Origin: Gyromitra esculenta | Lineage: Eukaryota; Ascomycota; Pezizomycetes; Pezizales; Discinaceae | NCBI GenBank assembly: GCA_038503075.1 | Contig: JBCAML010000012.1 | Coordinates: 1,302,001-1,366,000, forward strand | DNA: 64,000 nt | Reading direction: 5' to 3' | Part shown: positions 35,775-47,860 of the stretch, in pieces | Layout of the letters: each line of letters opens with the position of its first letter | Numbering within the stretch: the first letter of the stretch is position 1 | Notes under the pieces: model-generated | Database searches by the model: none | Told to the model about the DNA's origin: nothing | What the model saw: the letters and a program-made list of their open reading frames with translations, nothing else | Position numbers and translations under genes: made by a program

Positions 35775-38500
35775 TCAAGCTGGATCGCTGTCATATTTTC
35801 GTGATGAAATCGTCCGTATATTGGTAGCAAGTTGTTGTCGTCCCAAATGCTGTTCAAGTTGCAACCCGAAAAGAGGATTCCATGTGTGCAACATCTAAGG
35901 GCATGGGGATTGATTAAGACATCCTACCCTTGCGAATACTCGATGAAAGTCTGGGATACTTTTAGTAGTTTCCTGATCACTTACATTCATCCTATCGATA
36001 TAGAAATCTGGCGTCTCAAGCACTGAGTTAATCTCGAAGGACTTGCAAAGGCTTGAGTACGTTCATGAATCACCTTTATCATCGCCATGAATGTCCGTCT
36101 ATCATCTGGAATCGAGATCTATTGGATCGGTTAGTGGCTTGGTGATAGCTTTATCGTACGGCTAGCAAGGCGGGGATATTAGAACCTTCTAAGTATTTGA
36201 AGTCTAGGCACGTATGTGAGTGATACGCAGGCTTTATGTTGCTCACAGTGATTCGCACTCCACTAGAAGTTAGTATCTATTGCAAGTTTCTTGTTATATC
36301 TGTTAATCGTTGTGTTTCGGACAGATCGAGTTTCTACCCTGGTACGGCGTTGAGAAGACATATGAAGACCTGCGGAGAAATGGAACAAATCAGTTTTTCG
36401 TGACGTCCAGTGGGCGACCATCATTGTTTCCTAGACAACGTTGGGCATAGTTTGAAGCTGTCTTGCCGGGGTAAAGGTAAACGCAGGTGACATGCGCCAC
36501 CCTAAGAATATGGCACGTGTGGCTGGTGATTTGTGCTAAACGTGGCAACAGCGAGTGTTTTAGACACTTGGCAGGCATGGCCACAGGTAAAAGCTTGCAG
36601 TAGTAGCAGCTACCGAAGGCTTTGGTCTGCTCTGTTCTGTGTGCCGTGTTTCTCTATTCGCCAGATCGGCACGGGACAAGAGAAGTATTGGCTCTGTGAT
36701 GCACAACATGAAAAGATGATGGATACGCGTAGATTCCACTCTAGTTCGCCAGGACTCTCGAGTACTCGATTAGGGGCGTATTCAAGAAGTTTCAAGGGTA
36801 AACCACTAAACGAAGAATCCATATTGCTGTGGCGAACAATCGAGCCATTCGCACCGGGAAAGCATTCCCAAAGCGGCTATGTAATTTATACTACCACGAG
36901 TACCCGCAATGTGGCAAACTAGGCAAGACGAAACGCTACTGAAAAGTCAATCACAGTCTTGAAGCTCTGTGCCAGGTCTATAAGAGCATTCGTCAACCGG
37001 AAATCACTCTCGGCAACGTGACCAAATTCACCTGCATATGGGCCAACCTCCCTTATACTGGCGTCCACTGCCTGGGAATGATCTCGACTGAGCCCATCTC
37101 CCGGGTGAACGAATTATCCAGAGAACACAATACCTAGATGCTAAAAGTGTATATGCATGACACAAAAGAACCATACATTTAGTATACTTTGAGATTTTTA
37201 TTGATACAATTATTTAGGCATGCTACTTTTAGATAGATTGAGACTGTGAGAAAGCAGAGCTAGCTCCGATTTCAATGTCAAAAGCAATGCTCCCTTGACT
37301 ACACTGAGTCCCAAGTGTTAGAGGAACTGATATTTTGTATTACAAAACACGCGTTACTCGTATAGTTCAGTCATTCTAATGGGGGCATCATTTCGTATAC
37401 CTTCGCATACACGGATGAATTCGTATGGGGTGCGCTCATCTCTGGTGCTCAGGTCAGGCAGTTGTTGACACCTTGAAATGCCTCTGGTTGAGCAACCACA
37501 GTCTCTCCATCAGTACCTCCTTTCGGGGGAATCAAACGCGCGGAACGATCATTTATGAGGAAGCCGATTATTAGCTTTCAGTGTCAATAGATCGCGCTAC
37601 ATGTTAGTATATTTACCATGGGTGAATCTAAGTATAATTAACGTGGTGTTCATCAATGTGCATCATGATGGATCGCTACCCCGTGAGAATAGCGAGAAGA
37701 TGGCAGAGCCTGTACAGGGACTGCTTCCGTTTGAATGAGACGTGAAAAAAGATATTGGGTCATAGAACTCTGGAGTTGAGCTAAATCCACGGCTCCACGT
37801 TCGTGGTCCGCCAACACTGCAAATCTCGTTTTCGGATGCTAACATTACCAACATACATTTTCTGCAATCTGTTATCGGTCCAACGAGGGAAGACCCTCAA
37901 TCTGGGACGGCTTTCCTGAGACGTGTGCGCTGAACATATTACATCGGAGGCTCGGATCGAGGGCTGTTGTTGGGATTAGAGGTAGATAAGTCACAAGGAG
38001 ACAGACATCGACCGATCCAATGAGAAAAAGCAATCCATAACTCTCAAGAGACCTTTTTTGGAAGTGTGTTTTAGAAATTAAATTAAACAGTTACTCATAG
38101 GTACAAATATATAGGCGGAGAGAGTAGCACTACCCGCCATACATGTGGTTGCAGCAGGAACTAGTGAGAATTACTAATAAATAGAAGAAAGAGGGTACAA
38201 AGTCACTGAAACAAAAGAGAGACACCAGAAAAGAGAGAAAGATATAACACCGCACTCCATGGAGATGGAAGCGGGGTCTCAAAAAACTTGAGTTACTACC
38301 CGAATTGCTAGTAAGATATGTTAGAATGTTTGCACTGAAAATCGGTGTTAGACAATATAGGGAGGGGTCATATATACCACAAACCTGTACCGTAAATTTT
38401 CCTAACGATTCCAGACCCTTCCTGGAACACCAAGCTAGGTGTAATGGCGGGTGCTATTGGATGGTTGTTCAGAGATCTTCTAATCAAATTTGAAACTCAT
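35775..38500. other. Gene-poor stretch
   Basis: The longest frame (36533-36922, +, 129 codons) shows no domain or splice partner. No repeats or RNA features were recognised. Confidence 0.55.
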
Positions 38501-38518
38501 CAGATTTGATATTTGCGC

Positions 38519-39309
38519 TCAACACCCGCCTCGTTGCTCCCATATCACCGGAGTTGATTTGATGGGAAAGACCCACCTGGCCCATCCCAGAGCCCCCTTC
38601 CCTTGCTCAGGGGGCTCTATTTCCCCTTTCTCATTCTCTTCGTCTGCATCTGAGGTCGTGAGACTTTGTAAATACATCAGTTTGTTGTCAAACCAATTGC
38701 CCCGCAATGCCAGATATATCTTGAAACTTGCGATATCACTGGCCTACCGTTCGAGCCATGGGCGGAGGTATCTCGCATTATTGGCGGCGTAATGAGCCTC
38801 GAACTAATCCTGAGCAGGCCGTGGAGCTCAATGTCCAGTAGCGGGGCTGTTAGCATATTTGGTGATGGTATGTTTATCGGCGGCATAGGAAACTATGCTG
38901 GTCAGACCCGAATGGCCGTATTCCGCACCCGGATCCTTGGGCTTCATCCCACTTGCATCTTTGCAGTTGTCTTTATTATTGAGTCGTTCATCACTATCCA
39001 ACACCCGCTTTTTAGTAGAGGATGTCCTGTTCTTGAGCGTAAAAACTTTGTTTACCGCTCAACGAGCTTCCTGATGGTACTCTGACCGGCTCCCCCCCCG
39101 GTCCCAGGCCTCCGACCTTCGCATTTCCTCTTGCCAGTTCGCGGCCTTCTTGGGCGGTATCCGCCATCAGGAGATGCGTTCCTATCACAGTTTTTGTGAT
39201 GGTTGTAGAGGCCAATAGTGACTGGGAAAGGACGACCCCACGACCCAATGCCTCTTTTCAGCAGGAGGTCTATCCTATCGAGGGAAATCAAGGTTGTCGA
39301 TTTGAGCAT
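38519..39309 (-). pseudogene. Decayed ORF with stop codons and frameshifts
   Basis: On the minus strand a protein-like frame of about 170 codons (about 39030-38519; KRVLDSDERLNNKDNCKDAS, YLQSLTTSDADEENEKGEIE) is broken by TGA at 38828-38830 and by TAG at 38804-38806 and 38744-38746. Each is one C-to-T change from CGA or CAG; the two TAGs are CpA-to-TpA. Farther upstream, basic frames (to 39309) connect only through frameshifts. A 9-bp inverted repeat (AGAGCCCCC, 38589-38618) lies within it. Family not recognised; possibly a transposon gag-like ORF. RIP-type mutation is a plausible cause but was not quantified. Confidence 0.5.
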
Positions 39310-39319
39310 TGCCTTACAC

Positions 39320-40830
39320 GGTAGTTAGCAATCACTTCCTTTCCTAGGAACAGAGCATGAAATGTTCATTATGATAAATCAAGGAAGAGCATGTATTACT
39401 TCAGTCCCGAAGCTGTCCTCTTGCCTCCCTAGTGCGCCGAAGGTTATGCCCCTGGATGGCACAACACTATCTCGTTTCGCCGAAACATAGCATTTCGGCT
39501 ATGCTGGGGTTGTTCCTGGAGTATGGCTATGGTGCCCGACATTATTTTGCCCCAACAGCTGGTGGTGGGTTTCATGAATGTTAATTCATGGCGGGCATAT
39601 AAAATGTAGAGGAAGATGTCATAACCTTTATGTCTACACAGATCCCCCCCGGCCACGCACCTCCTGTTCAGGCCTGTTTCTGGGGGGGGATGAAGCTGCG
39701 CGACTTCATATAATCCGCCCCTTTGCTCGATCAGCCAATTTGGACTAGTAATCGGTTAGTTAATGCTGGTCCTGATTCAGGAGTCTTAGGATATATTACG
39801 TTAGCATAAGAAGCAACTTCTAGGGCCGATAGAAGTGACTCCACGATCACTGATGGAATGAAGATGGGGAGTTTGTCAGGGGGAAAGAAGTGAGAGAGTG
39901 TGGATAAGTTGCAGTTCGCTCGACGATAGGATCTGTGGTATAAAGGGATTAGAGAACGTTTCAGATCTGATATTTAGTTACGTCGTGAAGCTACGTCAAA
40001 TCTTCCGTTTACATTGTCAGTGTTCAACTAGCAGCGGTGAAGCTATGACCAGATCAATCTTTTCGGTTTTGAGCGGGTTCTACTCCTCGCCCTCTATTGT
40101 TGAAACGGGTCGGTCGTCCCGTTCTATCCTACAGTCACTGGTATGAGATACGTCAGGTGCAGGCATGTTCATTTTGATCCCTATATGTCTTGACGTTGTT
40201 TATTGCTGTTTGGGTCCTCATTTCAAGAGTAGATTTCGCAAAAGGCATGAATGAATATATGATACCCCAAAAATGACCAATCCCTTCTGCTTCACTGTAG
40301 GTATTGTCTGGCACTAAGTATTCGACCTTGCTTACAGAAATCTCGCGCGGGAAGAATGTCTAGAGGCATGAAAGCAGTCGTTAAATTATTGAGATCGTGA
40401 GTAAAATATGTACTTACTGGCCATGATTTTATTTGCAAGCGATTGCATATTCATGACAACTTAAACGCGATACCTGTCTGCAGAGAGATGCATCTGGTGA
40501 TATCTGAGCGCTGTCGGTCCGTGAATCCGGGAATGGTCGGTGTCCCGTTGAGCATATATATCCACGGTAATAGAACCACATTTCCCAATACCCATGCACA
40601 ATTTATCTACCTGCTTAAAAATACATTGCGAGATGACATTCTATTGCATCCGACATCGCAATATCTGGAAATCTCTTGCTCCTATTTGCTGCCGGTCTAT
40701 CGGCAGAGATTTATACCATTTGAAAATAGGAGTTAAATGCGAACAAGAATATTTCAACGATGATTTATATGAATTTTTTTAATTTTAGGCTGCTAAGCAA
40801 TGAAACAAAGTAACGCTTCCTAAATACAAA
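39320..40830. other. No supported gene
   Basis: Frames of 70-97 codons at 39444-39656 (-) and 40443-40736 (+) have no supporting features. C-runs occur near 39090 and 39650-39690. Nothing further seen. Confidence 0.5.
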
Positions 40831-40839
40831 TTTTATGAT

Positions 40840-41460
40840 GGGAGACATGGTAACGGAGTAGTACAGCGGGTAGCCAACATGAGAATAAAATGGAGAGGAA
40901 ATCTGAGGACAAAAACATAAGGGCAGCCAAACGGATCAAAGTGGTGATAAAGGAGACCAGTATGTAAAATCGAACTACAATCAAAAATAGCAAACGGCCT
41001 GTGGAGAAAAGCCGGCGCGAGCATCAAAAAAAACACGTATCAATGTAACAGCTAGGAAATAAAGAGCCCGAAAATGTATGCGGTAAAGGTGAGATCTTAG
41101 GAAGACCACGTAAGGACAACTAAACGAAAATAATTGGTGAAAAGCGCAACGGAAACAGATAAAAATAAAATAACAACCATCAACAGCAAAAGGTAAGGAA
41201 AAAAATCCGGCGTCTGCACCAGAGAAGCATATGTTTCGTCGAGGTAGCGAAGAAAATCGGTGATCTCGAGTAATCATACGTGGAAGCCGTGGAATCAGCA
41301 AGTGATCGGCACATCTGGTCGTCGCGGTGAGTTGAAGAATGGAAAAAGGTTGGAGGCACAGAGAGAGTCGAAAAGGTTTTGAATCGCGGACCCAAGAGAT
41401 TCGATATTGGCACATAGTTCTGCGAAAGGACAAAATATTAGCGTTCACTTCTAGAATTCA
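40840..41460 (-). other. Purine-skewed tract downstream of the 41.5-43.2 kb gene
   Basis: The + strand is strongly A/G-rich, so the gene strand is T/C-rich here. This begins about 60 bp past the stop codon of the four-exon gene. It may be its 3' region. The 155-codon minus frame inside it is a by-product of the low T/C complexity (Phe/Leu/Ser/Cys-rich) and is not called. Confidence 0.45.
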
Positions 41461-41519
41461 AATTGGACAACGACAATTGCTAATCATCAATAGGATCAAA
41501 CATACCAAAAGTATAAGTT

Positions 41520-43177
41520 TCAGAAGCGTGGGCGCCCCATAACCCGGCCTTTGATTCCCGGCCTTGTAAATCCCATGTCTTCATAGGATGGTTCGTCGTA
41601 TATTGGTTCGTCGCCATCAGAAATCCACTTATAAGTGGCTGCTGCTTTCTTGCGCTGCGCGGAAACTCTCTTTGCCGCTGCGCGGACTTCTCGTTGGTAC
41701 TCGTCATCGTCCTCCGCTTGCTTTCTCGCTGCCGACCGGCGCATTTCCTCCTGCCAGCTGATGATCACCTTCGGCGTCCCACAGATGTCGCAGTGTACAT
41801 CGTGGCAGTCCGGAGTTCCAGCAGATGTTGCCGGTGTGCTAGCGTCCATCGTCTCAATGGACTTATTAGACGACGTATGGTCTTTAGAACTCTTGTTGGT
41901 GGTGGTCGGAGTCAAGACTGGTTCGGGAGCGATCGGTTGGGAAATGTATTCTTCCGAATACGTGACAACCTGCTCGATATGAACATACTGATTGCGTGGA
42001 TCTTCAGCGCCATCCATACAATGACCCTTGCGCTGCGTAATACCGGCCACCGTTTCTGCGAGCACAGTCTTTGCTCTGCGTGCCTTTGTCCCAATTCTGG
42101 TAAGGAGGTCCTTTTTCTTCGGCTTGCCCGGCTCTGCCTCGGTGTAGATCAGTTGTGCTGAGTGGTGGTTGGTTGAGGCCTGTTGTCTGACATTATCCTC
42201 TACAAATTTTTGAGCAATTTTTTCTGCCTCTTCTTTGCAGACAGGCCCAGTGAACTTCTTTGTACCGGTGTGACGAGCATGATGCCCCATATCGCGAGCG
42301 GGCTTCCGACCCGGGTGAGAAGTTGCGGGGTAGTGGTTATATTCTGTTGTGACTTTATCGGTGGTGGAGGCAGAGTTTTCGACAATTTTGTTGCGGTTCC
42401 TCTTCGGCCATTGATCCCCTTCAAGAATCTCTCGCTTCGGGAAAACGAAGTTACTCGTTTCCATATAGTCTTTTTTGCTCGCCTGAGCTGCCTTCTTGGA
42501 CTAGGAGCAGATTAGTATATGTGGATAATTATCATTGGGAATAGAGGCTATATTACCTCTACGTAGTATCTGACTTCATTTTCCCTCGCTGTGCGGTTCG
42601 TATTGTAGCGGGCTTTCTCGGCTACCCGAGAGGTGGATTGGACGAAGTTCGTCAGAACATCCTCGGTTTTGCCCGTTTTGGTATCCTCATCGGTGATCTG
42701 TTCATCCTATCATATTGCATATCAGTAAAGGTCAGACTAATCCACAAAACAACGAAAGAAGTACCTCAACTGAACGAGCAACGGCTTTCCCAGCACGTAT
42801 GGCGTTGCGACGAACAAATTCTTGGTTGTCCTCTACGATGGTCGAAATCTCCGCACAACCCTTGATGGTAGCATCGATAGTCGGGGGCATGGCTGCAGCA
42901 TTGATAATATTATGCTCTTGCCTTGCCGCACCGAAAATCTCTGCAACATCGAAGGGCTAGTAAAAGGGTTAGCAAACGAGCGGTAAATGTAAAAGGATCC
43001 GAAAGGACTTACGTTTGTGGGATGAAATATTTCATCGTCCCATCCATTCCTAGTTGCAAATTCCTTGAAGGTGGCTTCGACGGTACAAGTAATATCTGCA
43101 GGCGAAGCATCTGCTTTCTTTCCTGACTTTTTGGAACACACCTTCTTGACGAGCGAGGTAATCTTTGACCAACGCAT
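41520..43177 (-). CDS. Uncharacterised 495-aa protein, 4 exons
   Basis: Exons are 43013-43177, 42765-42956, 42557-42706 and 41520-42500, with introns of 56, 58 and 56 bp. All donors (GTAAGT, GTACTT, GTAATA) and acceptors (CTAG, ATAG, CTAG) are canonical and all three introns are phase 0; the frame is continuous for 495 residues. Residues 1-170 form a helical, conserved-looking region (FKEFATRNGWDDEIF, NAAAMPPTIDATIKGCAEIS). Residues 180-400 are disordered and charged. CHDVHCDICG at 401-410 is a possible metal-binding Cys/His cluster, followed by a Lys/Arg/Glu-rich helix (420-460) and a basic tail. No membrane segment. The family is not recognised; an intracellular, perhaps nuclear role is a guess. 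The gene diverges from a possible + gene at 43435. Confidence 0.85.
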
Positions 43178-43434
43178 TTTTAAAAGTTTCGATTGGCTTT
43201 CGAAACTGGGAGAGAACAGAACTGAGTCTGTGGTGGGTGAGGGGGGAGAAACCGAAGCTGCGTTCGGTGAGGGGTGAGGGATAAAAAATCTACAATCAAA
43301 TTTATTGATTGCGAATTACAAACCACTGTGGTTCGTGAGGGGAAAGAAGTTTCGGAATGACACAAAGAGTTGTGGAGAATACAAATAACTTCGAGAGATC
43401 TGGTAGATTGAATCGTAGAAAAACAAATGTGTAA

Positions 43435-43683
43435 ATGAGTTTCAGCGATTTAGGAAATCAGATTCAGAAGTTTGGGGGTGATTCGTCTGCGTTGCCTGGG
43501 TTCGTCTATAAGAGGAAGATGAGCGCCAAGAAGAAAGTGCAGAGCCAAGCATTAGTCACCCACATTTCGCCGACAGTATTATTCCCCCCCGCGCTGCGAC
43601 TAGCTTCCTCTCCCAGTAGCAGCATCAAGAGTATAGAATGCTCTTCGATGGCTTGCGCGTGCCTAGAAGATAGCGTGGTCTAG
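43435..43683 (+). CDS. Possible small gene or first exon, divergent from 43.2 kb
   Basis: The first 40 codons look like a real N-terminus (MSFSDLGNQIQKFGGDSSAL, then a Lys-rich stretch). The rest becomes Ser-rich up to the stop at 43683. It faces away from the four-exon gene with 257 bp between the starts. The true 3' structure may differ, for example by splicing after about codon 43. No domain recognised. Confidence 0.3.
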   Translation: MSFSDLGNQIQKFGGDSSALPGFVYKRKMSAKKKVQSQALVTHISPTVLFPPALRLASSPSSSIKSIECSSMACACLEDSVV

Positions 43684-43689
43684 CCCCAG

Positions 43690-45330
43690 GAGCCGCCTCA
43701 CAGCAGAGCGTAGCAGAGATGCATCAAGTATCAACAGGACTGGAGGACCTCTAATAGGCAACACCACGCTCGAATCCGGTTGCATATTCTTACTCTCAAG
43801 ACCATAACAGCAACCAATATAGGCAAACTCATACACAGTGTTCCAGCTATAGCGTTCCAGGCTAGTTCTGGCTAGGTGAACGGCTTTAGCTACATCGAAT
43901 TGAATATCCTATTACTTCGCGCATTGGCTAATCCGAGTGCGATTGGAAGTGTAGAATCGTGTATATTTACCTACTATACAGCTATAGAGTAGGTTCGGAA
44001 AGTCTGCGCGCATCCTCTCAGTATTCTCAAACGACAAGAAGGTTGTTTTGGCGCCTTCACATGAATATCAGCGATGTCTTTGCTTACCAATTCATCCATA
44101 CTGGAATATTCATCGCACGAGAAGTGTACGCGACAATGAACTACGAGAATGGGCATCGAATTTGGCGCATGCGTGTTATACTCAGCTTCATCTGTTATAC
44201 CCTACAAGAACAGTTTGCGCGGGCCAACTGAGCCCAAAATGAAAGAGAATATCGAAGGCCTGTGGATAAGCAAAGCGACACCTGCATAAACTATCTCCAT
44301 CTATACTATACTTTGTTTTCAACTGCTATCTGGCCAGCATCGGCGTATGAGTTTAGTTCAATAGACTAATATCAGAGGTTGTAGACGTGGAAGAATCCGT
44401 TCAGACATGATGTGCGCGATGAACAAATATCAAGAATGCGATGAAGTTAACATGGAGTGTAGCCATATTCGTCTGTATATCGCACTTGGAAGTAGAATTA
44501 AAAAGCGTGTTCAGTGCATCATGATTGAGAGATTCACACTTATCAGAACAGACGGCTATCGCTGCAAAGCATCCAGTCTCAGCAGCTGCAGGACCCGGAT
44601 ACCAGGTGCTGTACCCGAGCAGCTAATCGGCGAGCTATTAGGCGTCACAGATACAATGTCCCAGAAGCAAGGGCTACGTAGAGATTTTCCTGCCGTGCTG
44701 GACTTATTCATTGCGATACTCGTGCAGAAATTGTGTTACGAGAAGGGGGGTTTGTAATGGAATTTTAGCATGAACACTTAAAGGTTTGACTAATGAAGAA
44801 ACCAACGACTAGCGAGATAGTGCGATTGTCAGTTACCGAAATCCCTAATCAAACAGTATACGGATCGTCAATGTTACTTCATCACTCGCTTGCTTGCATG
44901 CCCTTACTCAATCAGCTATGGTAGGAAACGGGTCAAATCGCGCTCATGTGAAGCTTGAAAGCCTCATGATCAAAGAATCAGTCGACTCGTAGCTAGATAG
45001 ACTGGGGGGATGGCTGGAACTGTATTTTGGTCAATATCCGGTTTGTCCTCAGGTTTTATACAGCTCCGTTGTCAAAACCCACGCACGCACCCGGATGGCT
45101 TCACTGGCAAGCGACGAGTAGTCACTGTGTGCACGAATAATCAAAGATGTAGGAGTTAAATTGAACAAGACACTAAAAGTGGCACGTGGGCCAAATTGGA
45201 CTCCGGATTTAGCATTAGACTCTACAGCGCTGGCTAATGAGTCATTTTGCACATTACCCATACAAAACAAGCGAGGAAATGTGTAAATAAATGTGCTTTT
45301 CGGGGATGAGTGTGGTAAATGTACTACTTG
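43690..45330. other. No supported gene
   Basis: A 116-codon + frame (44407-44757) has no splice partner or recognised domain. No repeats were seen before the minisatellite at 45331. Confidence 0.5.
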
Positions 45331-45546
45331 ACACATTTCCTGATGCCTTTCCTATTTCCTTTCCCAGGTACACCTTAGCTGATGCCTTTCCTGATTCATT
45401 TCCAATACACATTTCCCAATGCCTTTTCTAAATTTAAATTACCTGATGCCTTTCCTACGCATTTACTGACACCTTTCCCACGTCCACATTACCGGATGCT
45501 TTTCCCACACATTTCCTGATGCCTTTCCCAACCAATTTCCCAAAAG
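45331..45546. repeat. Degenerate minisatellite, TGATGCCTTTCC-type units
   Basis: Units around TGATGCCTTTCC followed by an ATTTCC-containing spacer recur every 20-35 bases at least seven times. A related array follows at 45791-46012. No plausible frame runs through both. Confidence 0.75.
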
Positions 45547-45607
45547 ATTACCATTTGCATTCGCTTAGATAGTGGTATCTCATGTAGTTTATATAGAAAG
45601 CGGCAGT

Positions 45608-45697
45608 GTAGGTGGTAGGGCTCCAGTAGGATTGAGTGGATGCTAGTCTAGGTAAGCTGAAGGTATTGTGTTCAACCCCCAGAGATTCCTTTTTTTT
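45608..45697 (+). promoter_or_regulatory. tRNA-like sequence with B-box and T8 terminator
   Basis: Between the two minisatellite arrays lies an A-box-like TAGGGCTCCAGTAGG (45616-45630), a B-box-like TGTTCAACCCC (45669-45679) and a run of eight T (45690-45697). The arms do not fold as a tRNA. It resembles the Pol III core at 24.9 kb in its TTCAACCC...TCCTTTTT ending, so both may be diverged SINE heads. Confidence 0.3.
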
Positions 45698-45790
45698 CAA
45701 CTATTTTCTACCATTTTATGAATTTAAAAGGCATGTAAAAGAGAGGGAAAAGGGAGGAAAAGGCGTCCAATTTCCCTAACTACGACGTTC

Positions 45791-46012
45791 CAGATTCATT
45801 TCCCAAGCAGTTTTTGATGCCTTTGCTGATACTTTACCCACATACATTTCCTCCCATTTACTAATCCATTTACTAATTTATTTACTAATGCTTTAACTAC
45901 ACAAACATTTTGCAGTAAAAAAGATTCACTTGCTGATTCATTTGCTGATGCTCTACCAACATAAATTTTTAGGGGGAGAAAATGATGCATTTACTAATGC
46001 ATTTACTTCCGC
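45791..46012. repeat. Degenerate minisatellite, second array
   Basis: ATTTACTAATGC/ATTTGCTGATGC-type units recur here, akin to the array at 45331-45546. Together the two arrays flank the tRNA-like sequence. Confidence 0.65.
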
Positions 46013-46339
46013 TGTAGGGAGAGTTAGTCTTCCGGTGCCATACCGCAAGAGGTTGTATTTGTATCACTACACTATGGTACGCTAAGGACAAATTAGACTC
46101 TAATTGCAGTAGAATCTACATCATTGATGAAAAGGAAGAGAATATGACATCAAATTGAACAATCAGAAATGCCCAACAAGTTCACATTCCCCTCTTTTCT
46201 CGAATCCGTTTTGCGATCCCTCGCGTTCACTAGATTTCTCAAATTGTATCGCTGTAACTCTGCTTGATATTAACATATGTTAGGATTATCGTTCGATCTC
46301 TCAAATGACACCATGGGGAGAAAATACCTGATATACCAC

Positions 46340-46995
46340 TTACAACCCACCACCGCCATCGTGGCCTCGACCTTGAAGCCGTTCCAAGACCCCGTACCTG
46401 AGCAATTGAGTTATTCTCTCCTCTCCTCATCAAGACGCCCGCCTCCGCTGGAGACATACCAGCAGGTCGTTTGCGCAGCCTTGCATTCGATGAGCAGCTG
46501 CTCTGCGACGGCGCGCAACTCCCTCACGTATATCTTTCATCCTCCCCGTGTTTGCGCATTTCAGATTCACTCGCCGCCCCCCACCCACAACGAAGGATGG
46601 GGTCATTTGAGCTGGCTCTGATGGCACTCCTGGTCTTGATCTTCATCAATAAGTACCATTTGGCGGATCCCCTTAGTTAGCGAAGGGGACGTGACAAGTC
46701 GCCTCTTACTTGTCAGACCCCATGCCTCGCCATATCCAGTAAAAGTCCTGGCAGATTGGGCGACCCCCCTCTCTGCTTGTTGTTGACTCAGCAGCAATCC
46801 TGGAGGAAAAGATAGAATCTTCTTTGCCGTGGTATATATACCACGAGGTCCGTCGGGACCAGTCACTCTCTCGCTTGAGAGAGATGACAGCTTCGTCCTG
46901 GACTTGATCCTTACCATTGTCCGAGTGACCTTCCGGAGCATGTAACTTTCAATCGAGTTCGGAATAATGCTCGCCTCGTCCACGTGCAAGCACAC
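46340..46995 (-). pseudogene. Partial multi-exon gene, probably decayed
   Basis: The final exon (46340-46397) is joined through a 62-bp intron (46398-46459; GTATGT donor, TGCTCAG acceptor) to an exon reading YVRELRAVAEQLLIECKAAQ, which looks strongly protein-like; after splicing the protein ends in GRGHDGGGGL. Upstream, the frame 46603-46995 may hold earlier exons up to a donor ACAA|GTAAGAG near 46715, with a GCTAACTAA branch. The exons between could not be connected without hitting stops, so the gene is likely broken. A similar ACAA|GTACG intron with GCTAACTAACT occurs in the neighbour at 47.4-47.9 kb, suggesting distant tandem paralogs. Confidence 0.4.
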
Positions 46996-47367
46996 ATTCG
47001 AAGCGGAAAGGTTCAGGGCGGGCTTCTACTTTCTGATATTGTCCTCCACAATATGTTGAGCATTCTTTCCCCCACGGCGCTGCTTATTGGCCTGTATGGT
47101 ATACCTCTCGATAGCGACGCGCTCTTCCCCTCAGGTCAAACGGCACACCGAGCTTCCGGTGCCTGGAGCGCGATAGTCATCCCAGAGACACTCTCTGGCG
47201 AGTTGAGAGGCGGGCGTGGGAAGGTCTAGTCCATCATCCGCCTCGTACACAACATCTGTTTGGTAAGCAGATGAGGTATGTGCCAAAGCGGCCGTAGAAG
47301 TACATCAGGGCCCATGGGCACTCTTTAGTCCGCCCAACGGCGAACACTTCTAAATTGATGGTGTGAA

Positions 47368-47394
47368 AATCGCTTGATCATCGATCAAGCGATT
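47368..47394. repeat. Perfect 12-bp hairpin after a gene end
   Basis: AATCGCTTGATC (47368-47379), a 3-base loop and its reverse complement (47383-47394). It lies about 25 bases beyond the stop of the minus-strand gene at 47418, so in its transcript it would form a tight 3' UTR stem-loop. Confidence 0.75.
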
Positions 47395-47417
47395 CTCGTG
47401 CCTCTTGGGAGTTTCCT

Positions 47418-47860
47418 TCATCCAATAGCAGTAGGTCGGTTCCGGTCGTTGGTGTTTAATGGAACCAGGAAACGTGCTACCTCGGTGTAAGCGGCAGCTT
47501 CATTGACCCGGTTGGTCCTTGACGTCTTGAATATAATGTTAACAATTCCCTGTACGGGAATTGGTGAGTATCTGTCTCTGACACCAGTGGGCCATATCAA
47601 ATCTCCATTACCGGTAGTCTCGGCCAGATCTATGGGCGAGATGATAAATCAGCACAAAGACACTGCGTATGTACAAATAGGGTACTACCTTCACCATGGC
47701 GATCGTTCCGAAAACCCGGCGCGGTACCCCCAAGTGTCTTGCTGGCAGTGCCCGCATTCAATTCACCTAGAAGGGATCAACATAGTACTGATGCAGTTAG
47801 TTAGCGAAGGAGAATAGAAGTTACGTACTTGTTCGACCAGTTAGGGGTTAACGGGGAGAT
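47418..47860 (-). pseudogene. 3' end of a multi-exon gene, upstream part interrupted
   Basis: Three exon segments join in frame: one ending at 47829, then 47689-47766 and 47418-47629. The introns are 62 bp (47767-47828, GTACGT...TTCTAG with GCTAACTAAC) and 59 bp (47630-47688, GTAGTA...CCATAG with TGCTGAT). The joined protein reads ...TAPGFRNDRHGE-DLAETTGNGDLIWPTG... to a stop at 47418, about 95 residues. Going upstream, the frame meets TAA (about 47846) with no acceptor in between and no ATG, so either the start lies behind an unseen intron or the gene is broken. No domain recognised. Confidence 0.5.

Noticed and set aside
40981..41448. 155-codon minus frame
   Set aside because: Arises from a T/C-rich strand, giving a Phe/Leu/Ser/Cys-rich translation without domain features; better explained as 3' flank of the four-exon gene.
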